A stretch of DNA of 64,000 nt. Origin: Kitasatospora purpeofusca (GTDB lineage Bacteria; Actinomycetota; Actinomycetes; Streptomycetales; Streptomycetaceae). The number at the start of each line of letters is the position of its first letter. Positions within the stretch are counted from its first letter, which is position 1. Both the position numbers and the translations under genes were made by a program. Shown piece after piece: positions 35,274 through 44,813 of the stretch. The notes below the pieces were generated by a model that was given only the letters and a program-made list of their open reading frames with translations, was not told where the DNA came from and did not search any database. The DNA lies in contig NZ_JODS01000026.1 in the NCBI RefSeq assembly GCF_000718025.1, forward strand, positions 1-64,000, in the 5' to 3' direction.

Positions 35274-38200
35274 GTGCACCTGAAGAGTCTGACGCTGCGC
35301 GGGTTCAAGTCCTTCGCCTCCGCCACCACCCTGCGCTTCGAGCCCGGCATCACCTGCGTGGTCGGGCCGAACGGCTCCGGCAAGTCCAACGTCGTCGACG
35401 CGCTCTCCTGGGTGATGGGCGAGCAGGGCGCCAAGTCGCTGCGCGGCGGCAAGATGGAGGACGTCATCTTCGCCGGCACCAGCGGGCGCGCCCCGCTCGG
35501 CCGGGCCGAGGTCAGCCTCACCATCGACAACACCGACGGCGCCCTGCCGATCGAGTACGCCGAAGTGACCATCACCCGGACGATGTTCCGCAACGGCGGC
35601 AGCGAGTACGCGCTCAACGGCGACACCTGCCGGCTGCTGGACATCCAGGAACTGCTCTCCGACTCCGGCATCGGCCGCGAGATGCACGTCATCGTCGGGC
35701 AGGGCCGGCTCGACTCCGTCCTCCAGGCCGACCCGATGGGCCGGCGCGCCTTCATCGAGGAGGCGGCCGGCGTCCTCAAGCACCGCAAGCGCAAGGAGAA
35801 GGCGCTGCGGAAGCTCGACGCCATGCAGGTCAACCTCAACCGGGTCCAGGACCTGGTGGCCGAACTCCGGCGCCAGCTCGGCCCGCTCGGCCGACAGGCC
35901 CGGATCGCCCGCCGGGCCGCCGGGATCCAGGCCGACCTGCGCGACGCCCGGCTGCGACTGCTCGCCGACGACCTGCTCGGCCTGCGCCGGGCCGTCGAGG
36001 CGGAGATCGCCGACGAACTGGCCCTGCGGCTGCGCCGCTCCACCGTCGAGCAGGAACTCGGCCGGGCGATCCAGCGCGAGGCCGTGCTGGAGGCACAGGT
36101 CCAGCAGCTCGGCCCCGGCCTGGAGGCGGCCCGGCAGACCTGGTACCGGCTCTCCGCCCTCGCCGAACGCACCCGCGGCACCGTCGGACTGGCCGGGGCG
36201 AAGGCCCGGCACGCGGCCGCCGACGGGCAGTCCGAGGAGCGGCGCGGCCGGGACCCGGAGGAGCTGGAGCGCGAGGCCGAACGGGTCAGGGAGGAGGAGG
36301 CCGCGCTGGCCGAGGCCCTGGAACAGGCCCAGGAGGCGCTGGACGAGGCGGTCGACACCAAGGCCGAGCTGGAACGCGCCCTCGTCGCCGAGGAACGCCG
36401 GCTCAAGGACGCCGCCCGGGCCATCGCCGACCGCCGCGAGGGCCTGGCCCGGCTCCAGGGCCAGGCCGCCGCCGCCCGGTCCAAGGCCGCCGCCGCCGAG
36501 GCCGAGATCGGCCGGCTCGCCGAGGCCCGGGACGAGGCGCTGCAACGTGCCGGGGCCGCCCGCGAGGAGTACGAGGAACTGAAGGCCAGGGTCGACGCCG
36601 AGACCGAGGACGGCGAACGGGCCGACACCGCGCACGAGGACGCCGGGGAACTGCTCGCCGCCGTCGAGCGGGAGCTCGCCGCGGCCCGCGAGGCGGCCGC
36701 CGTCGCCGAGCGCGAGCGGGCCGCGCTGACCGCCCGGCACGACGCGCTGGCGCTCGGCCTGCGCCGCAAGGACGGCAGCGGCGCGCTGCTCGCCGCCGGG
36801 GACCGGCTCGGCGGACTGCTCGGGTCGGCCGCCGGACTGCTGAGGATCACCCCCGGCCACGAGACCGCCGTCGCGGCCGCGCTCGGCGCCGCCGCCGACG
36901 CGGTGGCCGTCGACTCGCCCGGCGCTGCCGCCGGGGCGCTGCGGCTGCTGCGCGAGCAGGACGCCGGCCGGGCCGCGCTGCTGGTCGCCGGCGCCCCGCG
37001 GCCCGAGGCCCCGGCGGGGGAGCTGCCGCCGGGCGCCCGCTGGGCCGTGGACCTGGTCGACGGGCCGCCCGAACTGCTGCCCGCCGTCGGCCTCCTGCTG
37101 GCCGGGACCGTCGTGGTGGACACGCTCGACCGGGCGCTCCGGCTGGTCGCCGAGCACCCCGGGCTGAGCGCCGTCACCGCCGAGGGCGACCGGCTCGGCG
37201 CCGCCTTCGCCCACGGTGGATCCGGCGCCGCGCCCAGTCTGCTGGAGACCCGGGCGGCGGTGGACGAGGCCGCCCGGAGCATCGCCGAACTCGACGTCCG
37301 CTGCGCCGAGTCGGCCGAACGGCTGGCCGAACTCACCGAACGGCGACGGGAGTCGGCCGCCGCCGTGGAGCAACTCGCCGTCCGGCGGCGGCAGCTGGAA
37401 CGCCGGCGGGCCGAAGTGGCGGGCACCCTCGGCCGGCTCGGCGGACAGTCCAGGGCCGCCGCAGGCGAGGCCGAACGGCTGACCGCCGCGGCCGACCGCG
37501 CCGAGGAGGGCCTGGACCGGCTGCTCATCACCGCCGAGGAGCTGGCCGAACGACTGGCGGTGGCCGAGGAGACGGCCGCCGACGGGGAGGACGAGCCGGA
37601 CGCCGCCGAGCAGCAGCGGCTGGCCGGGGCCGCCACCTCGGCCCGGGCGACCGAACTCGAGGCCCGGCTCGCGGTGCGTACCCACGAGGAGCGGGTCCGC
37701 GCCCTGGCCGGGCGGGCCGATCAGCTGGACCGGGCCGCCCGCGCCGAGCGCGAGGCACGCGCCCGGGCCGCCGAACGCCGCCGACGGGCCGAGCAGGACG
37801 CCGCCGTGGCCGTCGCGGTCGCCGAGGGCGCCCGGCAGCTGCTCGCCTGCCTGGAGGTGTCGCTGGCCCGGGCGGACGCCGAACGGGCCGCGATCGAGCA
37901 GGCCAGGGCGGCGCGCGAGGCGGAGCTCCGGGAGCACCGCGAGCACGGCCGCGAACTCAAGGACGAGCTGGACAAGTTGGTCGACGCCGGGCACCGCGAC
38001 GAGGTGCTGCGGGCGGAGAAGCGGCTGCGGATCGAGCAGTTGGAGAGCCGCGCGCTGGAGGAGTTCGGCATCGAGGGCGGCGAACTGCTGGACTCCTATG
38101 GGCCCGACCGACCGGTCCCGCCCTCCACCCCGGAGGAGGGGCAGGAGCCGGGCGAGCCCCGTCCGTACGTCCGGGCCGAGCAGGAGAAGCGGCTGCGCGC

Positions 38201-38885
38201 GGCCGAGCGGGCGTACCAGCAGCTGGGCAAGGTCAACCCGCTGGCACTGGAGGAGTTCTCCGCCCTGGAGGAGCGCCACCGGTTCCTCGGCGAGCAGCTC
38301 GACGATCTCAAGCGCGGTCGGCGCGACCTGCTCGACATCGTCAAGGACGTCGACCAGCGGGTCGAGCAGCTGTTCACCGCCGCCTTCCACGACACCGCCG
38401 CGCAGTTCGAGGGCGTGTTCTCCCGGCTGTTCCCGGGCGGCGAGGGACGGCTGGTGCTGACCGACCCCGACTCCATGCTCACCACCGGGGTCGAGGTGGA
38501 GGCCCGCCCGCCCGGGAAGAAGGTCAAGCGGCTCTCGCTGCTCTCCGGCGGGGAGCGCTCGCTCACCGCGGTGGCGCTGCTGGTCTCGATCTTCAAGGCC
38601 AGGCCCAGCCCGTTCTACGTGATGGACGAGGTCGAGGCGGCGCTGGACGAGACCAACCTGCGCCGGCTGATCGGGATCATGGAGGAGCTGCGGGAGAGTT
38701 CCCAGCTCATCGTGATCACCCACCAGAAGCTGACCATGGAGTCCGCCGACGCGCTGTACGGGGTGACCATGAAGGGCGACGGCATCTCGCAGGTGATCAG
38801 CCAGCGGCTGCGGGAGGAGCGGAAGGAGCGGCGGACCCGGCCCGCGCCCGCTCCGGCGGCGGAGCCGGCGGCCGTCCCGTCCTGA
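35274..38885 (+). CDS. smc: Chromosome segregation ATPase SMC
   Basis: SMC dimers organise and help segregate the chromosome with ScpA/ScpB. The 1203-residue protein has Walker A GPNGSGKSN (about 32-40), the Q-loop region, two long Ala/Glu/Arg-rich coiled-coil arms (about 170-500 and 660-1010), a hinge (about 510-650), and at the C-terminus LSLLSGGERSLTAVAL and the Walker B YVMDEVEAALD. The GTG at 35274 gives the canonical MHLKSLTLRGFKSFA start, with GGAGAGCGGCGC upstream. Length fits bacterial SMC. Confidence 0.97.
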   Translation: MHLKSLTLRGFKSFASATTLRFEPGITCVVGPNGSGKSNVVDALSWVMGEQGAKSLRGGKMEDVIFAGTSGRAPLGRAEVSLTIDNTDGALPIEYAEVTITRTMFRNGGSEYALNGDTCRLLDIQELLSDSGIGREMHVIVGQGRLDSVLQADPMGRRAFIEEAAGVLKHRKRKEKALRKLDAMQVNLNRVQDLVAELRRQLGPLGRQARIARRAAGIQADLRDARLRLLADDLLGLRRAVEAEIADELALRLRRSTVEQELGRAIQREAVLEAQVQQLGPGLEAARQTWYRLSALAERTRGTVGLAGAKARHAAADGQSEERRGRDPEELEREAERVREEEAALAEALEQAQEALDEAVDTKAELERALVAEERRLKDAARAIADRREGLARLQGQAAAARSKAAAAEAEIGRLAEARDEALQRAGAAREEYEELKARVDAETEDGERADTAHEDAGELLAAVERELAAAREAAAVAERERAALTARHDALALGLRRKDGSGALLAAGDRLGGLLGSAAGLLRITPGHETAVAAALGAAADAVAVDSPGAAAGALRLLREQDAGRAALLVAGAPRPEAPAGELPPGARWAVDLVDGPPELLPAVGLLLAGTVVVDTLDRALRLVAEHPGLSAVTAEGDRLGAAFAHGGSGAAPSLLETRAAVDEAARSIAELDVRCAESAERLAELTERRRESAAAVEQLAVRRRQLERRRAEVAGTLGRLGGQSRAAAGEAERLTAAADRAEEGLDRLLITAEELAERLAVAEETAADGEDEPDAAEQQRLAGAATSARATELEARLAVRTHEERVRALAGRADQLDRAARAEREARARAAERRRRAEQDAAVAVAVAEGARQLLACLEVSLARADAERAAIEQARAAREAELREHREHGRELKDELDKLVDAGHRDEVLRAEKRLRIEQLESRALEEFGIEGGELLDSYGPDRPVPPSTPEEGQEPGEPRPYVRAEQEKRLRAAERAYQQLGKVNPLALEEFSALEERHRFLGEQLDDLKRGRRDLLDIVKDVDQRVEQLFTAAFHDTAAQFEGVFSRLFPGGEGRLVLTDPDSMLTTGVEVEARPPGKKVKRLSLLSGGERSLTAVALLVSIFKARPSPFYVMDEVEAALDETNLRRLIGIMEELRESSQLIVITHQKLTMESADALYGVTMKGDGISQVISQRLREERKERRTRPAPAPAAEPAAVPS

Positions 38886-38995
38886 GCCGGCGGTGACCGG
38901 GCGGCGGCCCGACCGCGGTCCGTTCCCGATCCGTTTCCGATCCGGTCCTCCGCCTGCGGTCCGCGCGGACCGGCGTCACGGATACTGGTGGAGTT

Positions 38996-40189
38996 ATGGA
39001 ATACGTGATTCTTGCCGTAGTCATCGCGGTGGTCGCCGTCGGCGCGATCGCCGGACTCGTCGTTTCCGGCAGACGACGCCAGCAGCTGCCCCCGAAGTCG
39101 CAGGCGCCGGTCATCACGGCGCCCCCGACCCCGCGCGAGCCCGCCGTCGGCGAGGAGGCCGCGCCGCCCACCGAGGAACCGCGCCGCACCGTCGAGGAGG
39201 TGCAGCTCCCCGAGGCCGAGGTCGTTCCCGAGGCCGTCGAGGAAGCCCCCTCCGTCGAGATCCCCGAGCCCACCGCCGGCCGCCTGGTCCGGCTGCGCTC
39301 GCGGCTCTCCCGTTCGCAGAACTCGCTGGGCAAGGGGCTGCTCTCGCTGCTCTCCCGCGAGCACCTCGACGAGGACACCTGGGAGGAGATCGAGGACACC
39401 CTGCTGACCGCCGACGTCGGCGTGGCCCCCACCCAGGAGCTGGTCGAGCGGCTGCGCACCCGGGTCAAGGTGCTCGGCACCCGCACCCCGGACGAGCTGC
39501 GCGCCCTGCTGCGGGAGGAACTGGTCGAGCTGATCGGCAAGGACGCCGACCGCGTCGTCCGCTCCACCAAGCACGAGGAGGGCCCCGCGGTCGTCCTCGT
39601 GGTCGGCGTCAACGGCGTCGGCAAGACCACCACCACCGGCAAGCTGGCCCGGGTGCTGGTCGCCGACGGCCGCAGCGTGGTGCTCGGCGCGGCCGACACC
39701 TTCCGTGCCGCCGCCGCCGACCAGCTGCAGACCTGGGGCGAGCGCGTCGGCGCCCGCACGGTGCGCGGCCCCGAGGGCGGCGACCCGGCCTCGGTCGCCT
39801 TCGACGCGGTCAAGGAGGGCATCGCCGAGGGCGTGGACACCGTGCTGGTGGACACCGCCGGGCGACTGCACACCAAGACCGGCCTGATGGACGAGCTGGG
39901 CAAGGTCAAGCGGGTCGTCGAGAAGCACGGCCCGGTCGACGAGGTGCTGCTGGTGCTGGACGCCACCACCGGTCAGAACGGGCTGGTCCAGGCCCGGGTC
40001 TTCGCCGAGGTGGTCGACATCACCGGCATCGTGCTGACCAAGCTGGACGGCACCGCCAAGGGCGGCATCGTGATCGCGGTCCAGCGGGAGCTGGGCGTGC
40101 CGGTCAAGCTGATCGGTCTGGGCGAGGGTGCCGACGACCTGGCGCCGTTCGAGCCGGGTGCGTTCGTGGACGCGCTGATCGGGGACTGA
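38996..40189 (+). CDS. ftsY: Signal recognition particle receptor FtsY
   Basis: FtsY docks ribosome-SRP complexes at the membrane. The 397-residue protein has an N-terminal membrane helix (about 2-24, YVILAVVIAVVAVGAIAGLV), an acidic/Pro-rich linker (about 35-90), an N domain and the G domain with GVNGVGKTTTTGKLA, DTFRAAAADQL, DTAGRLHTK and TKLDGTAKGG. ATG at 38996 has TGGTGGAG upstream. ffh, encoding the SRP partner, lies 8 kb downstream on the same strand. Confidence 0.97.
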   Translation: MEYVILAVVIAVVAVGAIAGLVVSGRRRQQLPPKSQAPVITAPPTPREPAVGEEAAPPTEEPRRTVEEVQLPEAEVVPEAVEEAPSVEIPEPTAGRLVRLRSRLSRSQNSLGKGLLSLLSREHLDEDTWEEIEDTLLTADVGVAPTQELVERLRTRVKVLGTRTPDELRALLREELVELIGKDADRVVRSTKHEEGPAVVLVVGVNGVGKTTTTGKLARVLVADGRSVVLGAADTFRAAAADQLQTWGERVGARTVRGPEGGDPASVAFDAVKEGIAEGVDTVLVDTAGRLHTKTGLMDELGKVKRVVEKHGPVDEVLLVLDATTGQNGLVQARVFAEVVDITGIVLTKLDGTAKGGIVIAVQRELGVPVKLIGLGEGADDLAPFEPGAFVDALIGD

Positions 40190-40211
40190 GGACCGCCGGT
40201 CCACCGATGAA

Positions 40212-40290
40212 GGGTCCGCTCCCGGAAGGGGCGGGCCCTTCGGCGTTCCCGGACCGGGGCGGTGGGCCCGCCCCTTACGGGAGCGGACCC
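40212..40290. terminator. Long inverted repeat / bidirectional terminator after ftsY
   Basis: The 27-base arm at 40212-40238 (starting GGGTCCGCTCCCG) is complementary to 40264-40290 (ending CGGGAGCGGACCC) at 26 of 27 positions, with a 25-base loop. It lies between converging ftsY and the prim-pol-like gene. Its length and near perfection exceed those of other terminators here. Confidence 0.8.
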
Positions 40291-40349
40291 GGTCGGGCCG
40301 GGGGCGACTCCCGCCCCTTCGGCTCGGAGGCGAGCGGGCGAAAAGACAG

Positions 40350-41021
40350 CTAGGCGATCCAGGCCGGTTCCGGGGTGCGCTCCCGGCCGCGGTGGCAGGC
40401 GTAGGCGAGGGTGCCCAGCAGCAGCCGGGCCTCGGGCGGGCAGCCCGCGTTGTCCCGGGTCGGCCGGCGCAGCCAGCGGACCGGGCCGAGGCCGGCCAGC
40501 ACGGTGGGCGGCGCGGCGACGAAGCTGCCCTCGCCGTGGCAGGCGAGGTCGAGCGCGGCGTCGTCCCAGCCCATCCGGTAGAGCAGGTCCGGCAGCCGCC
40601 GCGCGGTACCGGCCGCGACCAGGAACTGCAGCCGCCCGGTGGGCGCGGCGAGCACCGGCCCGACCTGGGTGCCCATCCGCTCCAGCCGGACCAGCGCCTG
40701 GAGGCCGGCCTGCTCGGGGACGTCCAGGACGTCGAAGGCGCGGCCGGTGGGGAACAGCACCGAGGCGTCCGGGCCGGGGCCGGCGTCCGGGCCGGCTCCG
40801 GGGACGGGGTGCAGACCGGGGGCGGCGCAGCGCGGGGTGCCGCAGTGGCAGCGCTCCGGGGTGCCGGCGGCGCGGGCCGGCTCGCCGACGACGACGGCCC
40901 AGCCCCACCGGCCGGTGTACTCCGCGGCCGCCTGGCTCGTGGTGACGCGGGTGCGACGGCGCGCGCCCAGCGGTGCCAGCCGCAGGCTCCCCAGTCGAAG
41001 TTCGCCGAACAGGTTGTCCAT
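40350..41021 (-). CDS. Bifunctional DNA primase/polymerase-like protein (prim-pol N-terminal domain)
   Basis: The 223-residue protein has the early segment AAAEYTGRWGWAVVVGEPAR and the Cys/His motif CHCGTPRCAAPGLHP (about 58-72). These resemble the CxCG-x-C-PGKHP signature of the prim-pol domain in plasmid and phage primase-polymerases. No helicase domain follows, and the acidic polymerase residues are not evident, so it may be a degenerate or repurposed domain. ATG at 41021 follows GGGGGAGGC. The position between ftsY and nsdA is part of the Streptomyces core order. Function is unknown. Confidence 0.7.
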   Translation of the reverse strand: MDNLFGELRLGSLRLAPLGARRRTRVTTSQAAAEYTGRWGWAVVVGEPARAAGTPERCHCGTPRCAAPGLHPVPGAGPDAGPGPDASVLFPTGRAFDVLDVPEQAGLQALVRLERMGTQVGPVLAAPTGRLQFLVAAGTARRLPDLLYRMGWDDAALDLACHGEGSFVAAPPTVLAGLGPVRWLRRPTRDNAGCPPEARLLLGTLAYACHRGRERTPEPAWIA

Positions 41022-41597
41022 GCCTCCCCCAACAGGTTCTGGTTGCCGATGGTTACGGGACGGTGACTTTGTGTTGATTGTCCGTTGCGTGGTGCGTTGT
41101 GCGGTGACGGCGCGCAGCGCCCGGTGTGCGCCAGTTGCGGTGATGTGCCTCGGGCGCCGCCTTGTGGCGGGCGGTACGGATGCCGGATCGTCTTGTGCGC
41201 GGGGCTGCCGGTGATCGGTGCGGGTGGCGAAATCCCCTGCGGCGGCGGCGGTTCGCCCGAAGGGCCGGATATTTGTGGGGACTTGGCGGCCCGCATATGC
41301 CGGACCGTCGGGACCTCCTAGTGAACCGTCTGTCGACAGCCTTCGGTTCACTCCTGGGGGTGGCGAAAGGTGGCGTTTCGCCAGGGCCGCTCCCCGGGGC
41401 AGTACGCGGGGCGTTACGTTCAGCACACGGACCTCGTCAGGGGACCGCTCCGGGCCCTGGGGAGCCGGGAGTTGGGGAACTGACGGTTCGTCTGCGACGG
41501 CAGCGCCGCAGTTCGGCAACGGCACGGCTGGCAAGAGCCCGCAACCGTCGGGCGGTCACGATCGGGGCCCCGCGGGGGCCGGGCGGGATGGGGACCC
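41022..41597. promoter_or_regulatory. 576-bp divergent region before nsdA
   Basis: No convincing gene is visible. It must hold the promoters of nsdA (plus) and the prim-pol-like gene (minus). The left part (41040-41130) is T/G-rich with repeated TGCG(T/G)TG elements. I found no clean -35/-10 pair. The length suggests more than a simple promoter. Confidence 0.4.
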
Positions 41598-43052
41598 ATG
41601 GCAGAGAAGCAACCCAACGAGAAGCTGACCACGTGGTTCGCCCGCAGCGGCTGGTCCAAGGGGGAGTTGGCCCGCCAGGTCAACCGCCGGGCCAGGCAGA
41701 TCGGTGCCCACCACGTCTCCACCGACACCTCGCGGGTGCGCCGCTGGCTGGACGGCGAGCAGCCGAGGGAACCCATCCCCAAGATCATGTCGGAGTTGTT
41801 CTCCGAGCGGTTCGGCTCGGTGGTCTCGATCGAGGACCTCGGCCTGCGCGCCGCCGTTCCGGTCTCCACCGTGGGCGGCGGCGTCGACCTGCCGTGGAGC
41901 GCCCCGCAGACCGTCCAGTTGATCAGTGACTACTCCCGCAGCGACCTCATGCTCAACCGGCGCGGCTTCCTGGGCACCTCGCTCGCCCTGACCGCCGGCG
42001 CCGCCCTGATCGAGCCGATGCAGCGCTGGCTGGCCCCCGGTCCGAACGGCGCCCCCACGCCGATCCTGGCCGCGGCCAACGGCGGCGAGCCGTTCACCGG
42101 CCGGCTGTCCGAGCCCGAGCTGGAACTGCTGGAGCAGACCACAGTCATGTTCCGCCAGTGGGACGCGCAGAACGGCGGCGGGCTGCGCCGCAAGGCCGTG
42201 GTCGGCCAGCTCCACGAGGTCACCGACCTGCTCCAGGAGACCTACCCGGAGCAGACCACCCGGCGGCTGTTCCGGCTCACCGCCGAGCTCGCCCACCTGG
42301 CGGGCTGGATGTCCTACGACGTCGGCATGCACCCGAGCGCGCAGAAGTACTACGTGCTGGCGCTGCACGCCGCCAAGGAGGCCGGGGACCGCCCCTTCGG
42401 CGCCCTGATCCTCACCGACATGAGCCGGCAGATGATCCACCTCAACCGGGGCGAGGACGCGCTGGAGCTGATCCACCTCGCCCAGTACGGCAGCCGGGAC
42501 ACCGCGACCCCGCGCCAGCAGTCCCTGCTGTACGCGATGGAGGCGCGCGCCTACGCCACCATCGGCGAGGTGAACCGGTGCGCCCGGGCGGTCCGGTTGG
42601 CCGAGGACACCTTCACCGACATCCGCGAGGGCGACGCCGACCCGGACTGGCTGAAGTTCTTCTCGCCGGCCGAGCTGAACGCCGAGAACGCGCACTCCTT
42701 CCGCGACCTCGCCTACCACTCCGACAACGGGGCGCTCTACGCCTCGATGTCCGCGCCGGTGATGGAGCGCGCGGTCGACCTGTTCCGGCAGGACGGCGAC
42801 CACGTCCGCTCGTACGCCTTCAACCTGGTCGGCATGGCCAGCGTGCACCTGCTCCAGAACGAGCCGGAGCAGGCGGCGGTCTTCGCCGAGCAGGCGGTGG
42901 ACATCGCCACCAAGGTCCGCTCCGAGCGGCTCAACTCCCGGGTGCGCAAGACCACCGAGGCCGCCTCGTCCCGCTACCGGGGCGTGGACGCGGTCAGCCG
43001 GCTCAAGGAGCGGGTGGTGCAGGACATCCCGGAGTACGTCTCGGTGGTCTGA
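41598..43052 (+). CDS. nsdA: NsdA-like negative regulator of development/antibiotic production
   Basis: The 484-residue protein begins MAEKQPNEKLTTWFARSGWS with an HTH-like N-terminal domain (about 1-70), then a segment carrying RRGFLGTSLALTAGAA, and from about 165 a helical TPR-like array (RLFRLTAELAHLAGWMSYDV, ALEARAYATIGE-like repeats) to the C-terminus DIPEYVSVV. It corresponds in place, before amtB-glnK-glnD, and in sequence to NsdA, whose loss in S. coelicolor increases sporulation and antibiotic output. Biochemistry is unknown. ATG at 41598 has GGGGACCC upstream. A strong hairpin follows the gene. Confidence 0.88.
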   Translation: MAEKQPNEKLTTWFARSGWSKGELARQVNRRARQIGAHHVSTDTSRVRRWLDGEQPREPIPKIMSELFSERFGSVVSIEDLGLRAAVPVSTVGGGVDLPWSAPQTVQLISDYSRSDLMLNRRGFLGTSLALTAGAALIEPMQRWLAPGPNGAPTPILAAANGGEPFTGRLSEPELELLEQTTVMFRQWDAQNGGGLRRKAVVGQLHEVTDLLQETYPEQTTRRLFRLTAELAHLAGWMSYDVGMHPSAQKYYVLALHAAKEAGDRPFGALILTDMSRQMIHLNRGEDALELIHLAQYGSRDTATPRQQSLLYAMEARAYATIGEVNRCARAVRLAEDTFTDIREGDADPDWLKFFSPAELNAENAHSFRDLAYHSDNGALYASMSAPVMERAVDLFRQDGDHVRSYAFNLVGMASVHLLQNEPEQAAVFAEQAVDIATKVRSERLNSRVRKTTEAASSRYRGVDAVSRLKERVVQDIPEYVSVV

Positions 43053-43130
43053 GCCGGCCCCGATCCCGACCTCGATACCGACCTCTGCCCCGATCCGGGC
43101 CTGACCCCGCTCCGATCCGGCCACGACCCG

Positions 43131-43162
43131 CCGACCGTGCCGTCCGCCGACGGCACGGTCGG
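43131..43162 (+). terminator. nsdA terminator
   Basis: A 14-base arm (43131-43144, CCGACCGTGCCGTC) pairs perfectly with 43149-43162 around a four-base CGCC loop, about 80 bases after nsdA. Confidence 0.8.
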
Positions 43163-43318
43163 TGTCGTTCGGTGCCGTTCGGTGTCGGCCCGTGCCGCTC
43201 GGCGCCGTCCCGTTCCGTGGCGCCCCGGGCACACCCCGTGCGGAGCGGCCGTACGGTAACCCCTCCGGCCCCGTGACACGGCCGGGGTTCACGCGCGTGT
43301 AACCCCGCCGTCGCCCTC

Positions 43319-43356
43319 GTCACGGCGGTGAAACAACCGGCAGCATCGGCCGAAAC
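43319..43356 (+). promoter_or_regulatory. GlnR-binding box upstream of amtB
   Basis: GTCAC-N6-GAAAC (43319-43334) is followed after six bases by CAGCA-N6-GAAAC (43341-43356). This matches the double gTnAc-n6-GaAAc-n6 pattern of actinobacterial GlnR sites, with perfect first and weaker second a-site. It ends 92 bases before the amtB start codon. GlnR would activate amtB-glnK-glnD under nitrogen limitation. Confidence 0.8.
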
Positions 43357-43448
43357 CGGCCTTCGGCACGCTCCTCCTCATCGCCGACGCCCCGGTGCAC
43401 GGGACAGGAACCCGGGTGCGGATCGGCTTCCAGTCAGGAGGTACGCCG

Positions 43449-44813
43449 ATGCCGGACGGCTTCAGCGCGGGTGACACCGCCTTCGTACTCGTCAGTGCGG
43501 CCCTGGTCATGGTGATGACCCCGGGGCTGGCCTTCTTCTACGGGGGGATGGTCCGGGCCAAGAGCACACTGAACATGCTGGCGATGAGCTTCCTCTCGCT
43601 GGGCATCGTCAGTGTGCTGTGGGTCCTCTACGGCTACTCGCTCAGCTTCGGGCCCGACGCCGGCGCCGGTCTGATCGGGAACCTGGACTTCCTGGGGATG
43701 CAGGGAATCGGCCTCAACGACCTCGCCGGGACGATCCCGGTGACGGCCTTCTCCGCCTTCCAGCTGATGTTCGCCATCATCACCCCGGCCCTGATCAGCG
43801 GGGCGATCGCGGACCGCGCCAAGTTCACCGCCTGGGGCCTGTTCGTGGCGCTCTGGGTCACCGTGGTCTACTTCCCGGTCGCGCACTGGGTGTTCTTCTT
43901 CGACGGCGGCAACGGCGGCTGGCTCGGCGACCGCAACGGCGTGATCGACTTCGCCGGCGGGACGGCCGTCCACATCAACGCCGGTGTCGCGGGCCTGGCG
44001 CTGTGCCTGGTGCTCGGCCGACGGATCGGCTTCCGCAAGGACCCGATGCGCCCGCACTCGCTGCCACTGGTGATGCTCGGCTCCGGGCTGCTGTGGTTCG
44101 GCTGGTTCGGCTTCAACGCCGGCTCGGCGCTGGCCGCCAACGGCGTCGCGGCGATGGCCCTGATCAACACCCAGGTCGCCACCGGCGCCGCGCTGATCGG
44201 CTGGCTGATCTACGAGAAGCTGCGGCACGGCGCCTTCACCACCCTGGGCGCCGCCTCCGGCGCGGTGGCCGGCCTGGTGGCCATCACCCCGGCCTGCGGC
44301 TCGGTCTCCCCGCTCGGCGCGGTGGCGATCGGCCTGGTCGCCGGAGCCGCCTGCGCGGCCGCGATCAGTCTCAAGTACCGCTTCGGCTTCGACGACTCGC
44401 TCGACGTGGTCGGCGTGCACGCGGTCGGCGGGGCGATCGGCTCGCTGCTGGTCGGCCTGTTCGCCACCGGGACGGTCGGCCAGACCGCCAAGGGGCTCTT
44501 CTACGGCGGCGGGTTCGAGCAGTTGGGCAAGCAGGCGATGGGCGTGGCGGTCGTCGCCGTCTACTCCTTCGTGCTCTCCTGGCTGCTGGCCAAGGCGATC
44601 GACCGGACGATCGGGTTCCGGGTCGCCGAGGAGGTCGAGGTGGCCGGTATCGACCAGGCCGAGCACGCCGAGTCCGCGTACGACTTCAGCGCCCTCGGCT
44701 CGGGCCTGGGCCGGTCCTCGGCCGCCCCGGCGCCCGCGACCGCCGCACCCGCCGCCACCGCCGTCGCCGCCGTGGCGAAGAGCACCGAGAAGACCGAGGT
44801 GGACGCCCGATGA
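43449..44813 (+). CDS. amtB: Ammonium transporter AmtB
   Basis: AmtB conducts ammonium across the membrane. The 454-residue protein has 11 predicted helices and the channel markers GGMVRAKSTLNMLAMSF, twin histidines in TAVHINAGVAG and VVGVHAVGGAIG, and FGWFGFNAGSALAANG. A Pro/Ala-rich cytoplasmic tail (about 405-454) follows the last helix. ATG at 43449 has AGGAGGTACGCC, and the family start MPDGFSAGDTA fits. Its stop overlaps the glnK start as ATGA; a GlnR box lies upstream. Confidence 0.97.
   Translation: MPDGFSAGDTAFVLVSAALVMVMTPGLAFFYGGMVRAKSTLNMLAMSFLSLGIVSVLWVLYGYSLSFGPDAGAGLIGNLDFLGMQGIGLNDLAGTIPVTAFSAFQLMFAIITPALISGAIADRAKFTAWGLFVALWVTVVYFPVAHWVFFFDGGNGGWLGDRNGVIDFAGGTAVHINAGVAGLALCLVLGRRIGFRKDPMRPHSLPLVMLGSGLLWFGWFGFNAGSALAANGVAAMALINTQVATGAALIGWLIYEKLRHGAFTTLGAASGAVAGLVAITPACGSVSPLGAVAIGLVAGAACAAAISLKYRFGFDDSLDVVGVHAVGGAIGSLLVGLFATGTVGQTAKGLFYGGGFEQLGKQAMGVAVVAVYSFVLSWLLAKAIDRTIGFRVAEEVEVAGIDQAEHAESAYDFSALGSGLGRSSAAPAPATAAPAATAVAAVAKSTEKTEVDAR

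Noticed and set aside
34824..38723. A roughly 1300-codon minus-strand frame opposite smc
   Set aside because: It is the complement of smc coiled-coil codons; the product is Gly/Leu/Pro-rich with no recognisable domain.
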